In this document: positions 1 through 8,028 of the stretch, piece by piece
Layout: each line of letters begins with the position of its first letter
How positions within the stretch are numbered: the stretch's first letter is position 1
IMG/VR virus record: IMGVR_UViG_3300008107_000507
Location: 1-31,278 of that record
DNA: 31,278 bases
Reading direction: 5' to 3' (one strand)
From: a virus
Made by a program: the position numbers and the translations under genes
Notes under the pieces: model-generated
Database searches by the model: none
What the model was told of the DNA's origin: nothing
What the model saw: only the letters and a program-made list of their open reading frames with translations

Positions 1-405
1 AGTTGGGACGCAGTAAAGACAGAAAATTCGGAATGTTAGACCAGCAAAAGTAATGTCGATGTAAAGCCTGCGCTTGCGAACTCCACCTGAAGTAATGTCA
101 TCAATGATCTGCGGGTTGAATGGCCCGTTTCCAGCAGCAGTAGGATCAAATTGCGCGAAGGCTCCACTCCATAACGCTGCGGAGTTAGCAACCAGATCTG
201 AATTGTCAATATTTTTCCAATTATTATCTTTCCTGAAACCATACGCTCCAGCAATTAAAGATGAATTGGGGATGGTATAGCCATTTCCGTCTGGGCAATA
301 AATAATTTCTCCGTTATCAGCTGAAATTGGAAGTCGATCAGCCGCATATTGATTGATGTCTGATACAACTGGAGAAAGTGAAGAGGTTCCGATTTTAATT
401 GGCAT
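1..405 (-). CDS. Partial tail/structural protein of unknown function (C-terminus beyond left edge)
   Basis: An open frame reads leftward from an ATG at 403-405 to the window edge without a stop, giving 135 codons. It begins MPIKIGTSSLSPVV and contains NGEIIYCPDGNGYTIPNSS. I do not recognise a family. It starts 25 bases after the stop of the BspA-repeat tail gene, in the same direction, with no terminator between, so it probably belongs to the same tail-fibre or baseplate transcript. The composition (many Ser, Asn, Gly and Ile, no hydrophobic segment) suits a phage surface or tail component, but that is inference from context. The start is the first ATG after the upstream stop and no clear Shine-Dalgarno precedes it. 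Confidence 0.7.
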   Translation of the reverse strand, partial: MPIKIGTSSLSPVVSDINQYAADRLPISADNGEIIYCPDGNGYTIPNSSLIAGAYGFRKDNNWKNIDNSDLVANSAALWSGAFAQFDPTAAGNGPFNPQIIDDITSGGVRKRRLYIDITFAGLTFRIFCLYCVPT

Positions 406-430
406 CACTTTAATTTTTTCTTACATAAAA

Positions 431-1750
431 TTAAACGGTCACAGTCCATCCTTTAGCAGTTGCAATAGTTGTAGTATGTGTTGCTGTTCCAAAATTACCT
501 GTAACTGTAATTGTTTTTCCAGCTCCAGACGAAGAAAGACCTGTATAGATAGCATTAAGTTGTGTACCGGAAAGCATGCAATTTAAAAAACTCGTCGAGT
601 TATTAATTCCTATAAATCCAGCAGATTTTAGAGACGAGGCATTCGCGCAGAGACTAGTAACTGTTGCTGTTGACGGAACATTTATAGTTCCGATCAATTG
701 AAGGCTATAGCAATTCTCAAACATTTGATTCATGTTTGTTGCAGCAGGAAGAGATAGAGTTATAATATTTAAATCGCGCAGATTCCAGCATCCAGAAAAC
801 ATTCCAGAAAAATTCGAACAATTCGTAAGGATCCAATTGCCAATTGAAAGTTTTGGTAGTGCTAGACAACTATTAAAAGCATTTGCCAGCGTTGTCACAT
901 TGTTCATAGACCAATTACTAACATCTATGCTGTAAAGTGAGGAGCAACCAAGTGCAAAATTTGACATGTTTTGTAGTGATCCAGTATTCCAACCAGCACA
1001 CTTAAGCTCGACTAGCGCAGAACAACTGCGAATCATTGCACTAAATGATGTCACTAATGAAGTGTTCCACGTACTTGCATCGATTGTTTGAATTGAAAAG
1101 CACTCAAAGAACATCGTATTCATATCTGTAATTGCTGATGTATTCCATTGTGCCGAGTTTATTTCACGCAATCCTGTGCATCCATAAAACATAGAACTGG
1201 CGTTAGTGATCGCTCCCCATGAAGTAATATTTACTCGTTCAAGTAAAGAATGTCTTATTGAACTTCCACCAATTAATAGTCTTTGGCCAGAAATCAAATT
1301 TGGGAGGTTAATATTCATATCTAGCCAACCAGAAGAATATCGTGTGCCTGACGGGATTGTGACTCCAGATGAATATTTATCACTGAAGTTAGCGTAGCTG
1401 AATGTTGCTCCAGACGGAGGAGTGATAGTTACAAGTGCTTGACGATATCCGCCAGAGGTAATCGTTGCGGAAGAAACATTGTCCCACGCATAATTGTGCT
1501 GCATTACCGTATTACTTGCAGCGGACTCGACAATGCCATCACCCCAATCAATCGTATAAGCCGCACTATTCGATGTCTGCATGCGGATTGTGGCGAAATT
1601 CGTTGTATTGTTAAACACCGCATGCAGTCCTCTAACTGTGTTGGCTCCTGCAGTCGGCAAATTCAGCCAATCTGAAGGACGAGTCCATGTTAATGCATCA
1701 ACCTGGAACAAAGGGCTTGAGCCTAAGTATGCTTTTACATATGTAGCCAT
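431..1750 (-). CDS. Tail-fibre-like protein with BspA-type leucine-rich repeats
   Basis: A 439-residue protein that probably forms a distal tail appendage for host binding. Residues 170-380 hold a repeat whose conserved Trp residues lie at 178, 202, 228, 254, 280 and 306: one step of 24 and four of exactly 26. Each unit reads roughly W-N-T-s-x-v-t-x-m-x-x-m-F-x-x-C-x-s-L-x-x-i-d, the signature of the BspA-like/DUF285 surface repeat family. A TIDWGDG motif near residue 70 recalls PKD-like domains, and the C-terminus (GKTITVTGN, then ATAKGWTV) matches a tail end seen in many surface and phage fibre proteins. It follows another fibre-type gene by one base. BspA repeats are best known from bacterial and protist surface adhesins; use here as a phage receptor-binding module is inference. 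Confidence 0.8.
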   Translation of the reverse strand: MATYVKAYLGSSPLFQVDALTWTRPSDWLNLPTAGANTVRGLHAVFNNTTNFATIRMQTSNSAAYTIDWGDGIVESAASNTVMQHNYAWDNVSSATITSGGYRQALVTITPPSGATFSYANFSDKYSSGVTIPSGTRYSSGWLDMNINLPNLISGQRLLIGGSSIRHSLLERVNITSWGAITNASSMFYGCTGLREINSAQWNTSAITDMNTMFFECFSIQTIDASTWNTSLVTSFSAMIRSCSALVELKCAGWNTGSLQNMSNFALGCSSLYSIDVSNWSMNNVTTLANAFNSCLALPKLSIGNWILTNCSNFSGMFSGCWNLRDLNIITLSLPAATNMNQMFENCYSLQLIGTINVPSTATVTSLCANASSLKSAGFIGINNSTSFLNCMLSGTQLNAIYTGLSSSGAGKTITVTGNFGTATHTTTIATAKGWTVTV

Positions 1751-1751
1751 T

Positions 1752-2153
1752 TTATTTTATAAAATAGATCGTAAAATTGTCTTTTACAGGAATAGCGTCG
1801 TAAGCAGTTTGCGTTAAAGCACGGATTGTATTTACTGGAGTCGCATCTGTCGTATTTTTCAGAACAACATCCGGCTTATTGAGAATTTGAGATAAACCAG
1901 TCGAAGAATTCCAGTTTGAATTGACTTGTGCCGCTGGAATTGTTAGAGAAACAGATCCGGTTTGAAGACCTCCGCCGTTTACACGTATTGAAGAAACTCC
2001 GGCGGTTCCTCCTCCAGAAGAAGCATTATTTATCGCAACGATAAGTAATCTTCGCCATTCGGCAGTATCGAGAATCGGAGGGATTTCAGACGGATCGATT
2101 CCTGCAGCAAGTAGTGTAAGTTTACGGAATTCCGCAGTATCGATATCGCTCAT
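1752..2153 (-). CDS. Tail-fibre-associated protein
   Basis: About 133 residues starting MSDIDTAEFRKLTLLAAG. The middle carries VNSNWNSSTGLSQILNKP, a motif pattern (N-x-D/N-W-x-x-x-x-G-x-x-x-I-L-N-K-P) that recurs in tail-fibre and baseplate proteins of many phages. That pattern and the BspA-repeat gene immediately downstream suggest a fibre or fibre-adaptor role. An in-frame GTG at 2172-2174 would add seven residues, but it lies inside the stem of the capsid-gene terminator, so I prefer the ATG at 2151-2153. Because that terminator stands directly in front, expression probably depends on readthrough, and the product should be made in smaller amounts than the capsid protein. Confidence 0.75.
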   Translation of the reverse strand: MSDIDTAEFRKLTLLAAGIDPSEIPPILDTAEWRRLLIVAINNASSGGGTAGVSSIRVNGGGLQTGSVSLTIPAAQVNSNWNSSTGLSQILNKPDVVLKNTTDATPVNTIRALTQTAYDAIPVKDNFTIYFIK

Positions 2154-2167
2154 TTTGTATAAAAATT

Positions 2168-2200
2168 TAGCCACAGGGAGATTGTAACTCCCTGTGGCTA
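2168..2200 (-). terminator. Rho-independent terminator after the major capsid gene
   Basis: A perfect 13-bp inverted repeat (2168-2180 and 2188-2200, core CCACAGGGAG/CTCCCTGTGG) encloses a 7-base loop. Read on the minus strand it is followed within two bases by a TTTTT run (AATTTTTATA). It lies 12 bases beyond the capsid stop codon. This is a textbook intrinsic terminator, placed to end the abundant capsid transcript and reduce readthrough into the tail-fibre genes. Confidence 0.9.
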
Positions 2201-2212
2201 TTTTAGTTTAAC

Positions 2213-3424
2213 TTACAGACCCGTTGAAGAACTTCCAACGCAGGTTTCAAGACCTGTATTGAAAGTGCAACGCTTGTAAGCAAACGGGACAACCGCGTGG
2301 GGACGGAGCGGCTGATAAGCACGCGAGATTTGATAGATGTGCTGTCCGTAATCAAGGAACAAGTTGCAATCGTTATCGCGTTGAGCAACCCACTCGAGTT
2401 CACCCATGGCGAGCTGAGGAGCAAACTTGAAAGTTCCCTCACCAGAATAACGCTCAGGAGTCAAACGCGAGAAACTCTCGCCACCGACAACGAAACCGAT
2501 TTCGTAGTTAGCGTTGATCCACGCAGGGTTGCGTCGGGCTCCACGACCATTCGAAACGGTAACGCCAATTTCAGGTTCAATAAGAACCGGGCGACCTTGA
2601 CTGTCAAAGGTATTAAAACGGAGAGGTTGGGAATCGACACCGAAAGCGAAACCGCGATAACCTTGGAACTGGTAACCCGTCAAAGAATCGTTGCCGAGTT
2701 TAAACGAACCTGCAGTCACGTAGTTAAGATCTTCTTTGACGTCCGCGTCATTACGGAAGGCCTCGATTTGGTCAATTGAAGCGATTACCATAAAGTAATC
2801 TCCATTTGCCGTACCAAAAGGTTCAACGAGAAGATCTTCACGCAGAAGCGATCCAAGCTTATAGAGGGTTTTGAAATTCATCTGCGCGTCAGGGAGCGCA
2901 TTATAGAATTTCGTATCAATAGCTTGGGACTCGCCAGTGACAAGGGTATCAAAGGAAAGTCCTTTTTTGGCCAAGAATTTTACACCGGAACGATTCAAAA
3001 GAGTCGCGCGGATGTCAGAATTCATGATTTGGAGGATGCCTTTTTCCAAAGCCATTTGGGCTTGGAGATAAGCACCTTTAAAAGCCGTGCGAGAAGTCTT
3101 GACGCAAACGCGAGGACCGCGACCACGCAGAGACTGCAGTTGGTAGGTGTACTCGGTAGAGCCAACTTCGTCGGCATCGGCGCCAGTTCCGCAAAGCGTT
3201 ACGTCATCGCTGAATGTCGGATTCGCTAAACTGGACTGAAGAACTGCGCGTTCTTGGACAACAGAGCGGACGACATCCGAAACGTTCGGAATAGTTCCAC
3301 CCTTGAGGATGTTCATATAGGGAGATTTACGGGCAAGAACCTTGCCAATCTGACCTACAATACGGTTTTTGTCTTTTGCGGCGAAATCTTGAACCGCCGA
3401 CAAGTCAATACAATCGTTTGCCAT
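2213..3424 (-). CDS. Putative major capsid protein
   Basis: A 403-residue protein starting MANDCIDLSAVQDF. It has no signal peptide or membrane segment and reads as a soluble mixed alpha/beta protein, with an N-terminal stretch (KNRIVGQIGKVLARKSPYMN) and central IDQIEAFRNDADVKEDLNYV like those in large-phage capsid subunits. Length is typical for an HK97-fold major capsid protein. The best support is context: it lies downstream of terminase, portal and a scaffold-like gene, and it has its own strong terminator, as expected for the most abundant virion protein. I see no catalytic motifs. A hairpin sits just upstream. Fold assignment is inference and mass spectrometry of virions would settle it. 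Confidence 0.75.
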   Translation of the reverse strand: MANDCIDLSAVQDFAAKDKNRIVGQIGKVLARKSPYMNILKGGTIPNVSDVVRSVVQERAVLQSSLANPTFSDDVTLCGTGADADEVGSTEYTYQLQSLRGRGPRVCVKTSRTAFKGAYLQAQMALEKGILQIMNSDIRATLLNRSGVKFLAKKGLSFDTLVTGESQAIDTKFYNALPDAQMNFKTLYKLGSLLREDLLVEPFGTANGDYFMVIASIDQIEAFRNDADVKEDLNYVTAGSFKLGNDSLTGYQFQGYRGFAFGVDSQPLRFNTFDSQGRPVLIEPEIGVTVSNGRGARRNPAWINANYEIGFVVGGESFSRLTPERYSGEGTFKFAPQLAMGELEWVAQRDNDCNLFLDYGQHIYQISRAYQPLRPHAVVPFAYKRCTFNTGLETCVGSSSTGL

Positions 3425-3453
3425 AATAGTATATTTTAGTTGTTGTGCTTTGT

Positions 3454-3469
3454 GATGTCATTAGACATC
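3454..3469 (-). other. Hairpin between the small ORF and the capsid gene
   Basis: GATGTC-ATTA-GACATC is a 6-bp perfect stem with a 4-base loop, 30 bases upstream of the capsid start. It overlaps the stop codon of the 48-residue ORF. No T-run follows on the minus strand, so it is not an intrinsic terminator. It might stabilise or mark the 5' end of a processed capsid mRNA, but that is speculation. Confidence 0.4.
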
Positions 3470-3607
3470 GTTGAGGTTGAATTTCGGTGGCGTAATTGCC
3501 ATCGCTATTTTTCGTCCTCGGCACGCTAGGACTTTGTTGCGGCCAGTCTGCAGCAGTAGGTCTGATGCTCCCCAATTGCTATCGGCAATCGCTCGTGAGA
3601 AATCCAT
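3461..3607 (-). CDS. Small protein of 48 residues, unknown function
   Basis: An ATG at 3605-3607 opens a 48-codon frame (MDFSRAIADSNWGASDLLLQ onward, ending FNLNDV) that stops at 3461. It fills the 220-base gap between the glycosyltransferase block and the capsid gene, and it has a mixed soluble composition with an Arg/Lys-rich middle (RNKVLACRGRK). I recognise no family. Small head-associated proteins such as decoration or cementing proteins are often encoded beside the capsid gene, so that role is possible but unproven. It is also possible that this is a chance frame in a leader region. Confidence 0.5.
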   Translation of the reverse strand: MDFSRAIADSNWGASDLLLQTGRNKVLACRGRKIAMAITPPKFNLNDV

Positions 3608-3645
3608 ACGACTAAACTATTTTTTTAGACAACTAAATTTACTAC

Positions 3646-4356
3646 TTAGGTTATAATTTTATTCTTAACTAAATTTATAGCCGTGTCGTCTTTTACCCCG
3701 TGCAACCAAACGCAACCGGACTTTACGAGATGGTCAAATTCTTTTTCGGAAAGTTCTTTTTTGCGATAAAGATTTTGAATGGCTTTGGATTTTTTCCAAC
3801 CTAGTTTTTCAAACTCGTCGGCAAACCACGTATCCCAAGCCCGATTTTCTGAGCATCCAATAAATTTACTATGCATTCTAGAAATCATTGGGTGAAACAT
3901 AGCGTTACCATTAATATGCCCAACCTCATGCTCTCCGTTATTGTGCCAGCAACCCACGACCGCGTATTCCTTATCCCATTCGGCGATTAACTTTTCTTGC
4001 CAATCTTTAGCAATCGGCAAGGCATCGACTTCCGTAGTTAAAACAAATTTGTAATTCCATTTTTTCTTCGAGTGTTGATTCGCTACGTGGTCGACAAGAT
4101 CGCACCAAACTCCGTTAGACCCACCAGGAAAGCCAACCTCACGACGTGAAGACCTATGAATGTGCACTGTTTCAAAACTTTCTGCGAGTATGTTTTCTAA
4201 CTTTTTACTTTCTGGGCAATCTCGACGGTAAACGACACAGCAATCCGCATGATCGAAGTGCTGATCTCCTGCCATGTCAGCAAGCAATCTCGCTATCTTT
4301 ATGGCTTGTGGTATTTCTTCATTGTAAACTTGCAGTGCGTATAGGAATGTTTTCAT
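3646..4356 (-). CDS. GT-A-type glycosyltransferase-like protein
   Basis: A 236-residue soluble protein starting MKTFLYALQVYNEE. The N-terminus looks like a Rossmann-like nucleotide-sugar half. A strand followed by TTEVDALPI (residues 107-115) sits where GT-A enzymes carry the DxD-type metal site, here E109-x-D111. A downstream segment (EHEVGHINGNAMFHP) resembles the acceptor-side GH-x-NGNA motif seen in phage and viral glycosyltransferases. It overlaps the upstream glycosyltransferase by four bases (ATGA). It is the last of four consecutive sugar/methyl-transferase genes placed directly before the capsid gene. The acceptor (capsid, tail or DNA) cannot be told from sequence. Confidence 0.6.
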   Translation of the reverse strand: MKTFLYALQVYNEEIPQAIKIARLLADMAGDQHFDHADCCVVYRRDCPESKKLENILAESFETVHIHRSSRREVGFPGGSNGVWCDLVDHVANQHSKKKWNYKFVLTTEVDALPIAKDWQEKLIAEWDKEYAVVGCWHNNGEHEVGHINGNAMFHPMISRMHSKFIGCSENRAWDTWFADEFEKLGWKKSKAIQNLYRKKELSEKEFDHLVKSGCVWLHGVKDDTAINLVKNKIIT

Positions 4357-5078
4357 TTTAGTATTTGTTCTATTTTTTGCATGTGTTGTTCAACTCCGCC
4401 CCACGACCAATGCTGTGTTGCGCATGTTTCTTTTTCTCCTGATTTTAGCCATGTGAATTTGTCGTTGTGGAATCTGTTTGCCCATTGGCCAAGTGTATTG
4501 AATTCGCTGAACTGCCTGTATGGTTGAGCACATATCCATGTTTCCAGATCGTGCTTTTGAACTTGTTGAACGAATTTTCTAAACTCAGGATAAATCCAAC
4601 GAGGATAAATTATTGGAAGTCTCCGCATGTATTCTTTTTCATCAAACCAACCAAGAGTTAGTTTTGCAATTTCTGGCCAAGGAGTCGGTCTTATTGTCGA
4701 ATAAATTGGGCAGACCGCCATCACATTTTCGTCGTATAGAACTATAGGTTTTTCGTGCTCGAAAAAATCTTCAGGATGTGTTTCTTTAAAAAATATACAA
4801 TCGCTGTCGACGTGCAAGATATAATCCGCATTGCAGAAATTATCTGCATACATCTTTGTCACTTGTTGAGCTAAATACCCTTCGCACTTATCACAAACTC
4901 CATGGGCAATTTCTCCGTCTAAAAAATCCAATGCAGAAACGTCTTCATTTGGCACTGCAACATGGACATCATTAAATCCTTTGCAGAATTTCTTTATGCT
5001 TCTTAAACAATATTTTAACCACTCAAAGTCATTTTTGTATGAACGGATAAAGATGTCAACTTTTACAGAGGATGTCAT
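4353..5078 (-). CDS. Glycosyltransferase (GT-A fold, DSD motif)
   Basis: A 241-residue protein with an N-terminal strand (VDIFIRSYKNDFEWLKYCLR) typical of GT2/DUF6492-like enzymes. ADYILHVDSDCIFF at about residues 84-97 contains the DxD metal-binding motif (D91, D93). The C-terminal half is rich in Trp and aromatic residues (W-Q-H-W-S-W-G), as in acceptor-binding regions. It overlaps the FkbM gene by 23 bases and the next glycosyltransferase by four, so the block is one transcript. It likely transfers a sugar from a nucleotide-sugar donor. The substrate is unknown. Confidence 0.7.
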   Translation of the reverse strand: MTSSVKVDIFIRSYKNDFEWLKYCLRSIKKFCKGFNDVHVAVPNEDVSALDFLDGEIAHGVCDKCEGYLAQQVTKMYADNFCNADYILHVDSDCIFFKETHPEDFFEHEKPIVLYDENVMAVCPIYSTIRPTPWPEIAKLTLGWFDEKEYMRRLPIIYPRWIYPEFRKFVQQVQKHDLETWICAQPYRQFSEFNTLGQWANRFHNDKFTWLKSGEKETCATQHWSWGGVEQHMQKIEQILK

Positions 5079-5700
5079 ATTGCTCGCCTTTTTCTGGAAA
5101 CGGTGTTATTTTATAGCCTAGTTTTTCTAAAAAACTTTCGACTTCGTATGGACTTGTACCGTTAGCTTCAAGCGCGCCTCGGTTTATTTCAATCCACATA
5201 GTTGGTTTAAACTCTTGGACTGTTTTTAGCGCGCCGCGTAAAGCATTCAACTCAAATCCTTCGACATCGATTTTTATAAACTTGACGTTTTGGATTTTCA
5301 GTGAATCTAACAATACGGTTTGAATTTTTGTTTTTCCCGATAACTTTATTCTACTAGCGCCGGCATTTGGGTTAGTTTCGTAGGATAACGTTTCTTCTTT
5401 GTCAGATATACCGGCGTTAAATACGAGCGCGCCAGGACAATTGTGGCATAAACAATCAAATGCCTCTTTGTTAGGTTCGAATGCGTAAACATGGCCAGTT
5501 TTTCCAACTCTATTCAAATACGCAATCGTGTGGTCGCCAATAAAAGCGCCTGCATCAATAACGGTATCGCCAGGTTTTATATGCTCAAGAATTATCGGCA
5601 ATGCGTACTGATCATGGTCAAGTCGTCCAGATTCCTCAACCCATTTTGAGATGTGCGTGTCGCCGTCTATGACGGCAACATTACCGTGAATAATTTTCAC
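5056..5700 (-). CDS. FkbM-family SAM-dependent methyltransferase
   Basis: A 214-residue protein with the full set of class I methyltransferase signatures in order: VIDAGAFIGDHT (47-58, SAM-binding loop), VYAFEPN (71-77, acidic ribose-binding Glu75) and FIKIDVEGFELNALRG (141-156), the hallmark of the FkbM family. FkbM enzymes commonly O-methylate sugars or polyketides. Start is GTG at 5698-5700, overlapping the upstream stop as GTGA. Lying between glycosyltransferases, it most likely methylates a sugar that they attach, capping a glycan. The target of the glycan is not evident. Confidence 0.85.
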   Translation of the reverse strand: MKIIHGNVAVIDGDTHISKWVEESGRLDHDQYALPIILEHIKPGDTVIDAGAFIGDHTIAYLNRVGKTGHVYAFEPNKEAFDCLCHNCPGALVFNAGISDKEETLSYETNPNAGASRIKLSGKTKIQTVLLDSLKIQNVKFIKIDVEGFELNALRGALKTVQEFKPTMWIEINRGALEANGTSPYEVESFLEKLGYKITPFPEKGEQYDILCKS

Positions 5701-6470
5701 AGTATCTTACTCAAGTTTGACGTGTGAACGCCGTATGTTCCGTAACCTACGTGGATAGCCTGTAGTTTTGTATCAACGTACGGTTGGAAACCGCACTCGC
5801 GAGCTCTGCGGCAAAACGCAATATCCTCTCCTGCGCCGTCAGTATCGGGTTGAAAAAAGTTCCACGGCAATTCGTCATTTCCAGGTGCTAAATCAGGAAA
5901 CTGAATCATCATCGTCTCAAAAACTTCGCGCTTTATAAGCATGCACCCAGTTCCTAACCAGTTGCATGGCATGACAGAATCCGTGAAAGAATTTACGCGC
6001 TCTCGGTATTCGGAATCATTATGCAAACTATTTATAGCACGGCCATCCTTGTGGCGGCCAAAATATGTAGCACCGACAATTGGCTTATCGTGCCCTATCA
6101 ATCTATGGATTGTATCAAGTGCTAGTGCTGAATCAGGATAATCGTTTGGCAATCTGCACATCTGGCGCATGAATTGTGGACGGCCAATTGGCAATATCAT
6201 ATCATCGTCAATAAACAAAAGCCATTTTGCTTCTGTCTTGAGGAACTTTGCGGCAAGATTATTACGCGCATGATAAATCATCGCATCGCCAATTTCCATG
6301 TCGAAACGAATTTTATCTTTGCCGATATCAAGAGCCATTGCCAATAAACACCAAGCCGTTACCGGATTAGTTTGCTTATAGCAAGGAAACCCGACAAATA
6401 AGTCGCGGCCAAGCCATTCAGCGGAGCAACTTTCTACAAGTTGTTCTTTCTTTTTTCTAGGTTGTCTCAT
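5697..6470 (-). CDS. Glycosyltransferase family 2-like protein (DDD motif)
   Basis: A 257-residue protein. LFVGFPCYKQ (residues 24-33) resembles the first strand of GT2 proteins. AMIYHARNNLAAKFL (63-77) and WLLFIDDDMIL (83-93) carry the donor and metal-binding DDD motif. NWLGTGCMLIKREVFE and GAGEDIAFCRRARECG are typical of later GT2 elements, where the Glu-Asp pair is the catalytic base region. The first ~20 residues are basic (RQPRKKKEQ). The start has the best Shine-Dalgarno in the window (AAGGAG, 4 bases upstream) and overlaps the scaffold stop by one base (TAATG). It is first of the glycan block. Confidence 0.8.
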   Translation of the reverse strand: MRQPRKKKEQLVESCSAEWLGRDLFVGFPCYKQTNPVTAWCLLAMALDIGKDKIRFDMEIGDAMIYHARNNLAAKFLKTEAKWLLFIDDDMILPIGRPQFMRQMCRLPNDYPDSALALDTIHRLIGHDKPIVGATYFGRHKDGRAINSLHNDSEYRERVNSFTDSVMPCNWLGTGCMLIKREVFETMMIQFPDLAPGNDELPWNFFQPDTDGAGEDIAFCRRARECGFQPYVDTKLQAIHVGYGTYGVHTSNLSKIL

Positions 6471-7735
6471 TAAACTCCTTCAGCGGCTAAAAGACCTTGT
6501 TCGATAGCATCTTCGTCGGATAGTTTCATCGGATCAAATACGTCGCTAGCTTTACGCATGCCGTTTCTTGGAGCGGGAGCGCGGCCTGCTGCTCGAATGG
6601 CTTCAAGTTCTTTAGCAAATTTAGCGGATTGACTAGTTGCTGTTTGGAGTTGAGATTGAAGATGCTCGATTTCTTTCGCGAAGTAAATACTTGCTACCGC
6701 GGCCATGGCAACTTCAGTCCGAGCTTGCGGATCGCGCGCATTTAAAGCTTCTTGAAAATGATTTTCCATTTCTGCCACGGTATTGTTGTGGTTCTGTATC
6801 TGCGCAACTTGATCTGGAGTTGCATTTCTTGGAATTTCCATGTAGCGAGCTTGCGGAAGCTCTTTAGTCATTTCATCAAGATGCGTGTGGATTGTATTCT
6901 GTTCTTGCTCGTAGAACTGCTGCATTTTCTGCTGTTGTTCGGCAAAAAATTCTTCTTTACGTGAACTGAACTTTTCTATTTCTTTGTGCTTGGCGTCGAC
7001 GACATCCGCGCGCTCGGCAAGTTTTTTCTGGACGCGTTCGCGTTCTAAGAAATTTAATTTTGGAAGTATGCTTTCTTCCCACCACGACGCCGGAATTTTA
7101 TCTAAACCAAGAGATTTGAGTTTATTCTCAGTCTCTTCAGGCAATCCATTCTTTTTAAGGATACCGAGAACATCCGAATCTAACGTAGTAATGCGCTCGT
7201 TAAACTGCTTTTGGAATTCAGGATCGTTTTCGGCATCGAAAATTTTGCGGAATCGGCGATGATCTTCTAGTTCGGCTAATAACTCTTGCGGAGGTTGCGA
7301 AACTTGGTTTTTAAGATGCTCGATGTATTGCTCGTATTTCGGGATTGCTTCCGCTTGTTCTTTATAATGCTTAGCGACTTCGCGTAGCTTATTAAAGTTG
7401 ACAAGATTCCTTGGACTAATATCGGCAGGCGGCTGGATTTTATCGAGATCGAGATTCGACGGATCTTCAGTTTTCTGACTGTCTTTTTGGTCCGCAGGTT
7501 GTCCATCTGCCGGTTGGTTGTCAGGAGTCGCTTGACTTTCATCGGGTTGCGCAGGATCTTCGGGCTGTGTCGGCGTGGTTTCATCTGCGGTAGGTTGAAC
7601 TGAGTCATCTTGATTAAAAACGCCTGCTGCGTCTAGCGCTTTATCCAAGCTATTTAAATCTTCGGTGCTAGGGGTTTCAACATTACCAAGGTCGAGTTCA
7701 CTGGGAACTCCTTCGTCAGTTACTGATTTTTCCAT
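6470..7735 (-). CDS. Putative head scaffolding protein
   Basis: A 421-residue, highly charged protein without recognisable enzymatic motifs. The first ~110 residues are low-complexity and acidic, rich in Asp, Glu, Gln, Pro and Thr (for example QPEDPAQPDESQATPDNQP). From about 110 to 390 it is predicted by eye to be almost wholly helical, with coiled-coil-like Glu/Lys/Gln heptads. A short conserved-looking tail (GMRKASDVFDPMKLSDEDA) ends the protein. An acidic, helical, extended protein encoded between portal and capsid is the usual profile of a scaffold, and the basic or amphipathic C-terminus would contact the capsid protein. The intervening glycan genes are unusual. Confidence 0.7.
   Translation of the reverse strand: MEKSVTDEGVPSELDLGNVETPSTEDLNSLDKALDAAGVFNQDDSVQPTADETTPTQPEDPAQPDESQATPDNQPADGQPADQKDSQKTEDPSNLDLDKIQPPADISPRNLVNFNKLREVAKHYKEQAEAIPKYEQYIEHLKNQVSQPPQELLAELEDHRRFRKIFDAENDPEFQKQFNERITTLDSDVLGILKKNGLPEETENKLKSLGLDKIPASWWEESILPKLNFLERERVQKKLAERADVVDAKHKEIEKFSSRKEEFFAEQQQKMQQFYEQEQNTIHTHLDEMTKELPQARYMEIPRNATPDQVAQIQNHNNTVAEMENHFQEALNARDPQARTEVAMAAVASIYFAKEIEHLQSQLQTATSQSAKFAKELEAIRAAGRAPAPRNGMRKASDVFDPMKLSDEDAIEQGLLAAEGV
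6475..6480 (-). promoter_or_regulatory. Strong Shine-Dalgarno for the GT2 gene
   Basis: Minus-strand AAGGAG lies 4 bases before the ATG at 6468-6470, inside the 3' end of the upstream gene. It is notable because few other starts in the window have a recognisable Shine-Dalgarno. It fixes this start and argues that the host uses conventional anti-SD initiation. Confidence 0.7.
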
Positions 7736-7767
7736 ATTATTTTATTTTACTGGTTTTATTTTGGCTA

Positions 7768-8028
7768 CTACGACATGTCGCGGTAACCGGCTTCTTGCTG
7801 ATTCTTACGGTTGACACTCGCCAACCCAAGAAATGCTTTTACGCATCCAGTCCACCCGGCTTGCATTGCCGCGGCGCGGGCGATAGCTTCGGCATCATTA
7901 TTGAGAATAATGTCGGACGTAATTTTTGCCGGACACATTTCATTTAAAATATTCTCGATTTTTTGTGCCGGTACGCGAACAAAGAATTCTCTAAGCGCTA
8001 CCCCGTCTTCATTTTCCCAGTTTATCAT
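7768..8028 (-). CDS. Small conserved-looking head-cluster protein, unknown function
   Basis: 86 residues starting MINWENEDGVALREFFVRVP and ending NRKNQQEAGYRDMS. Soluble, mainly helical, with a Gly-Trp-x-x-Cys segment (QAGWTGCVKAFLGLASV) in the middle. It overlaps the portal gene by four bases (ATGA) and precedes the scaffold-like gene by 32 bases, so it is part of the head operon. I do not recognise the family. A head-completion or scaffold accessory role is possible by position only. Confidence 0.65.
   Translation of the reverse strand: MINWENEDGVALREFFVRVPAQKIENILNEMCPAKITSDIILNNDAEAIARAAAMQAGWTGCVKAFLGLASVNRKNQQEAGYRDMS

Noticed and set aside
2297-2779. 160-residue open frame on the plus strand
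   Set aside because: It is antisense to the putative capsid gene and shows no domain-like pattern; the capsid frame has the coherent sequence and terminator.
7276-7608. 110-residue open frame on the minus strand
   Set aside because: Shifted frame of the scaffold-like gene; its Lys/Arg/Ser richness is a by-product of the acidic, Gln/Asp-rich coding sequence.
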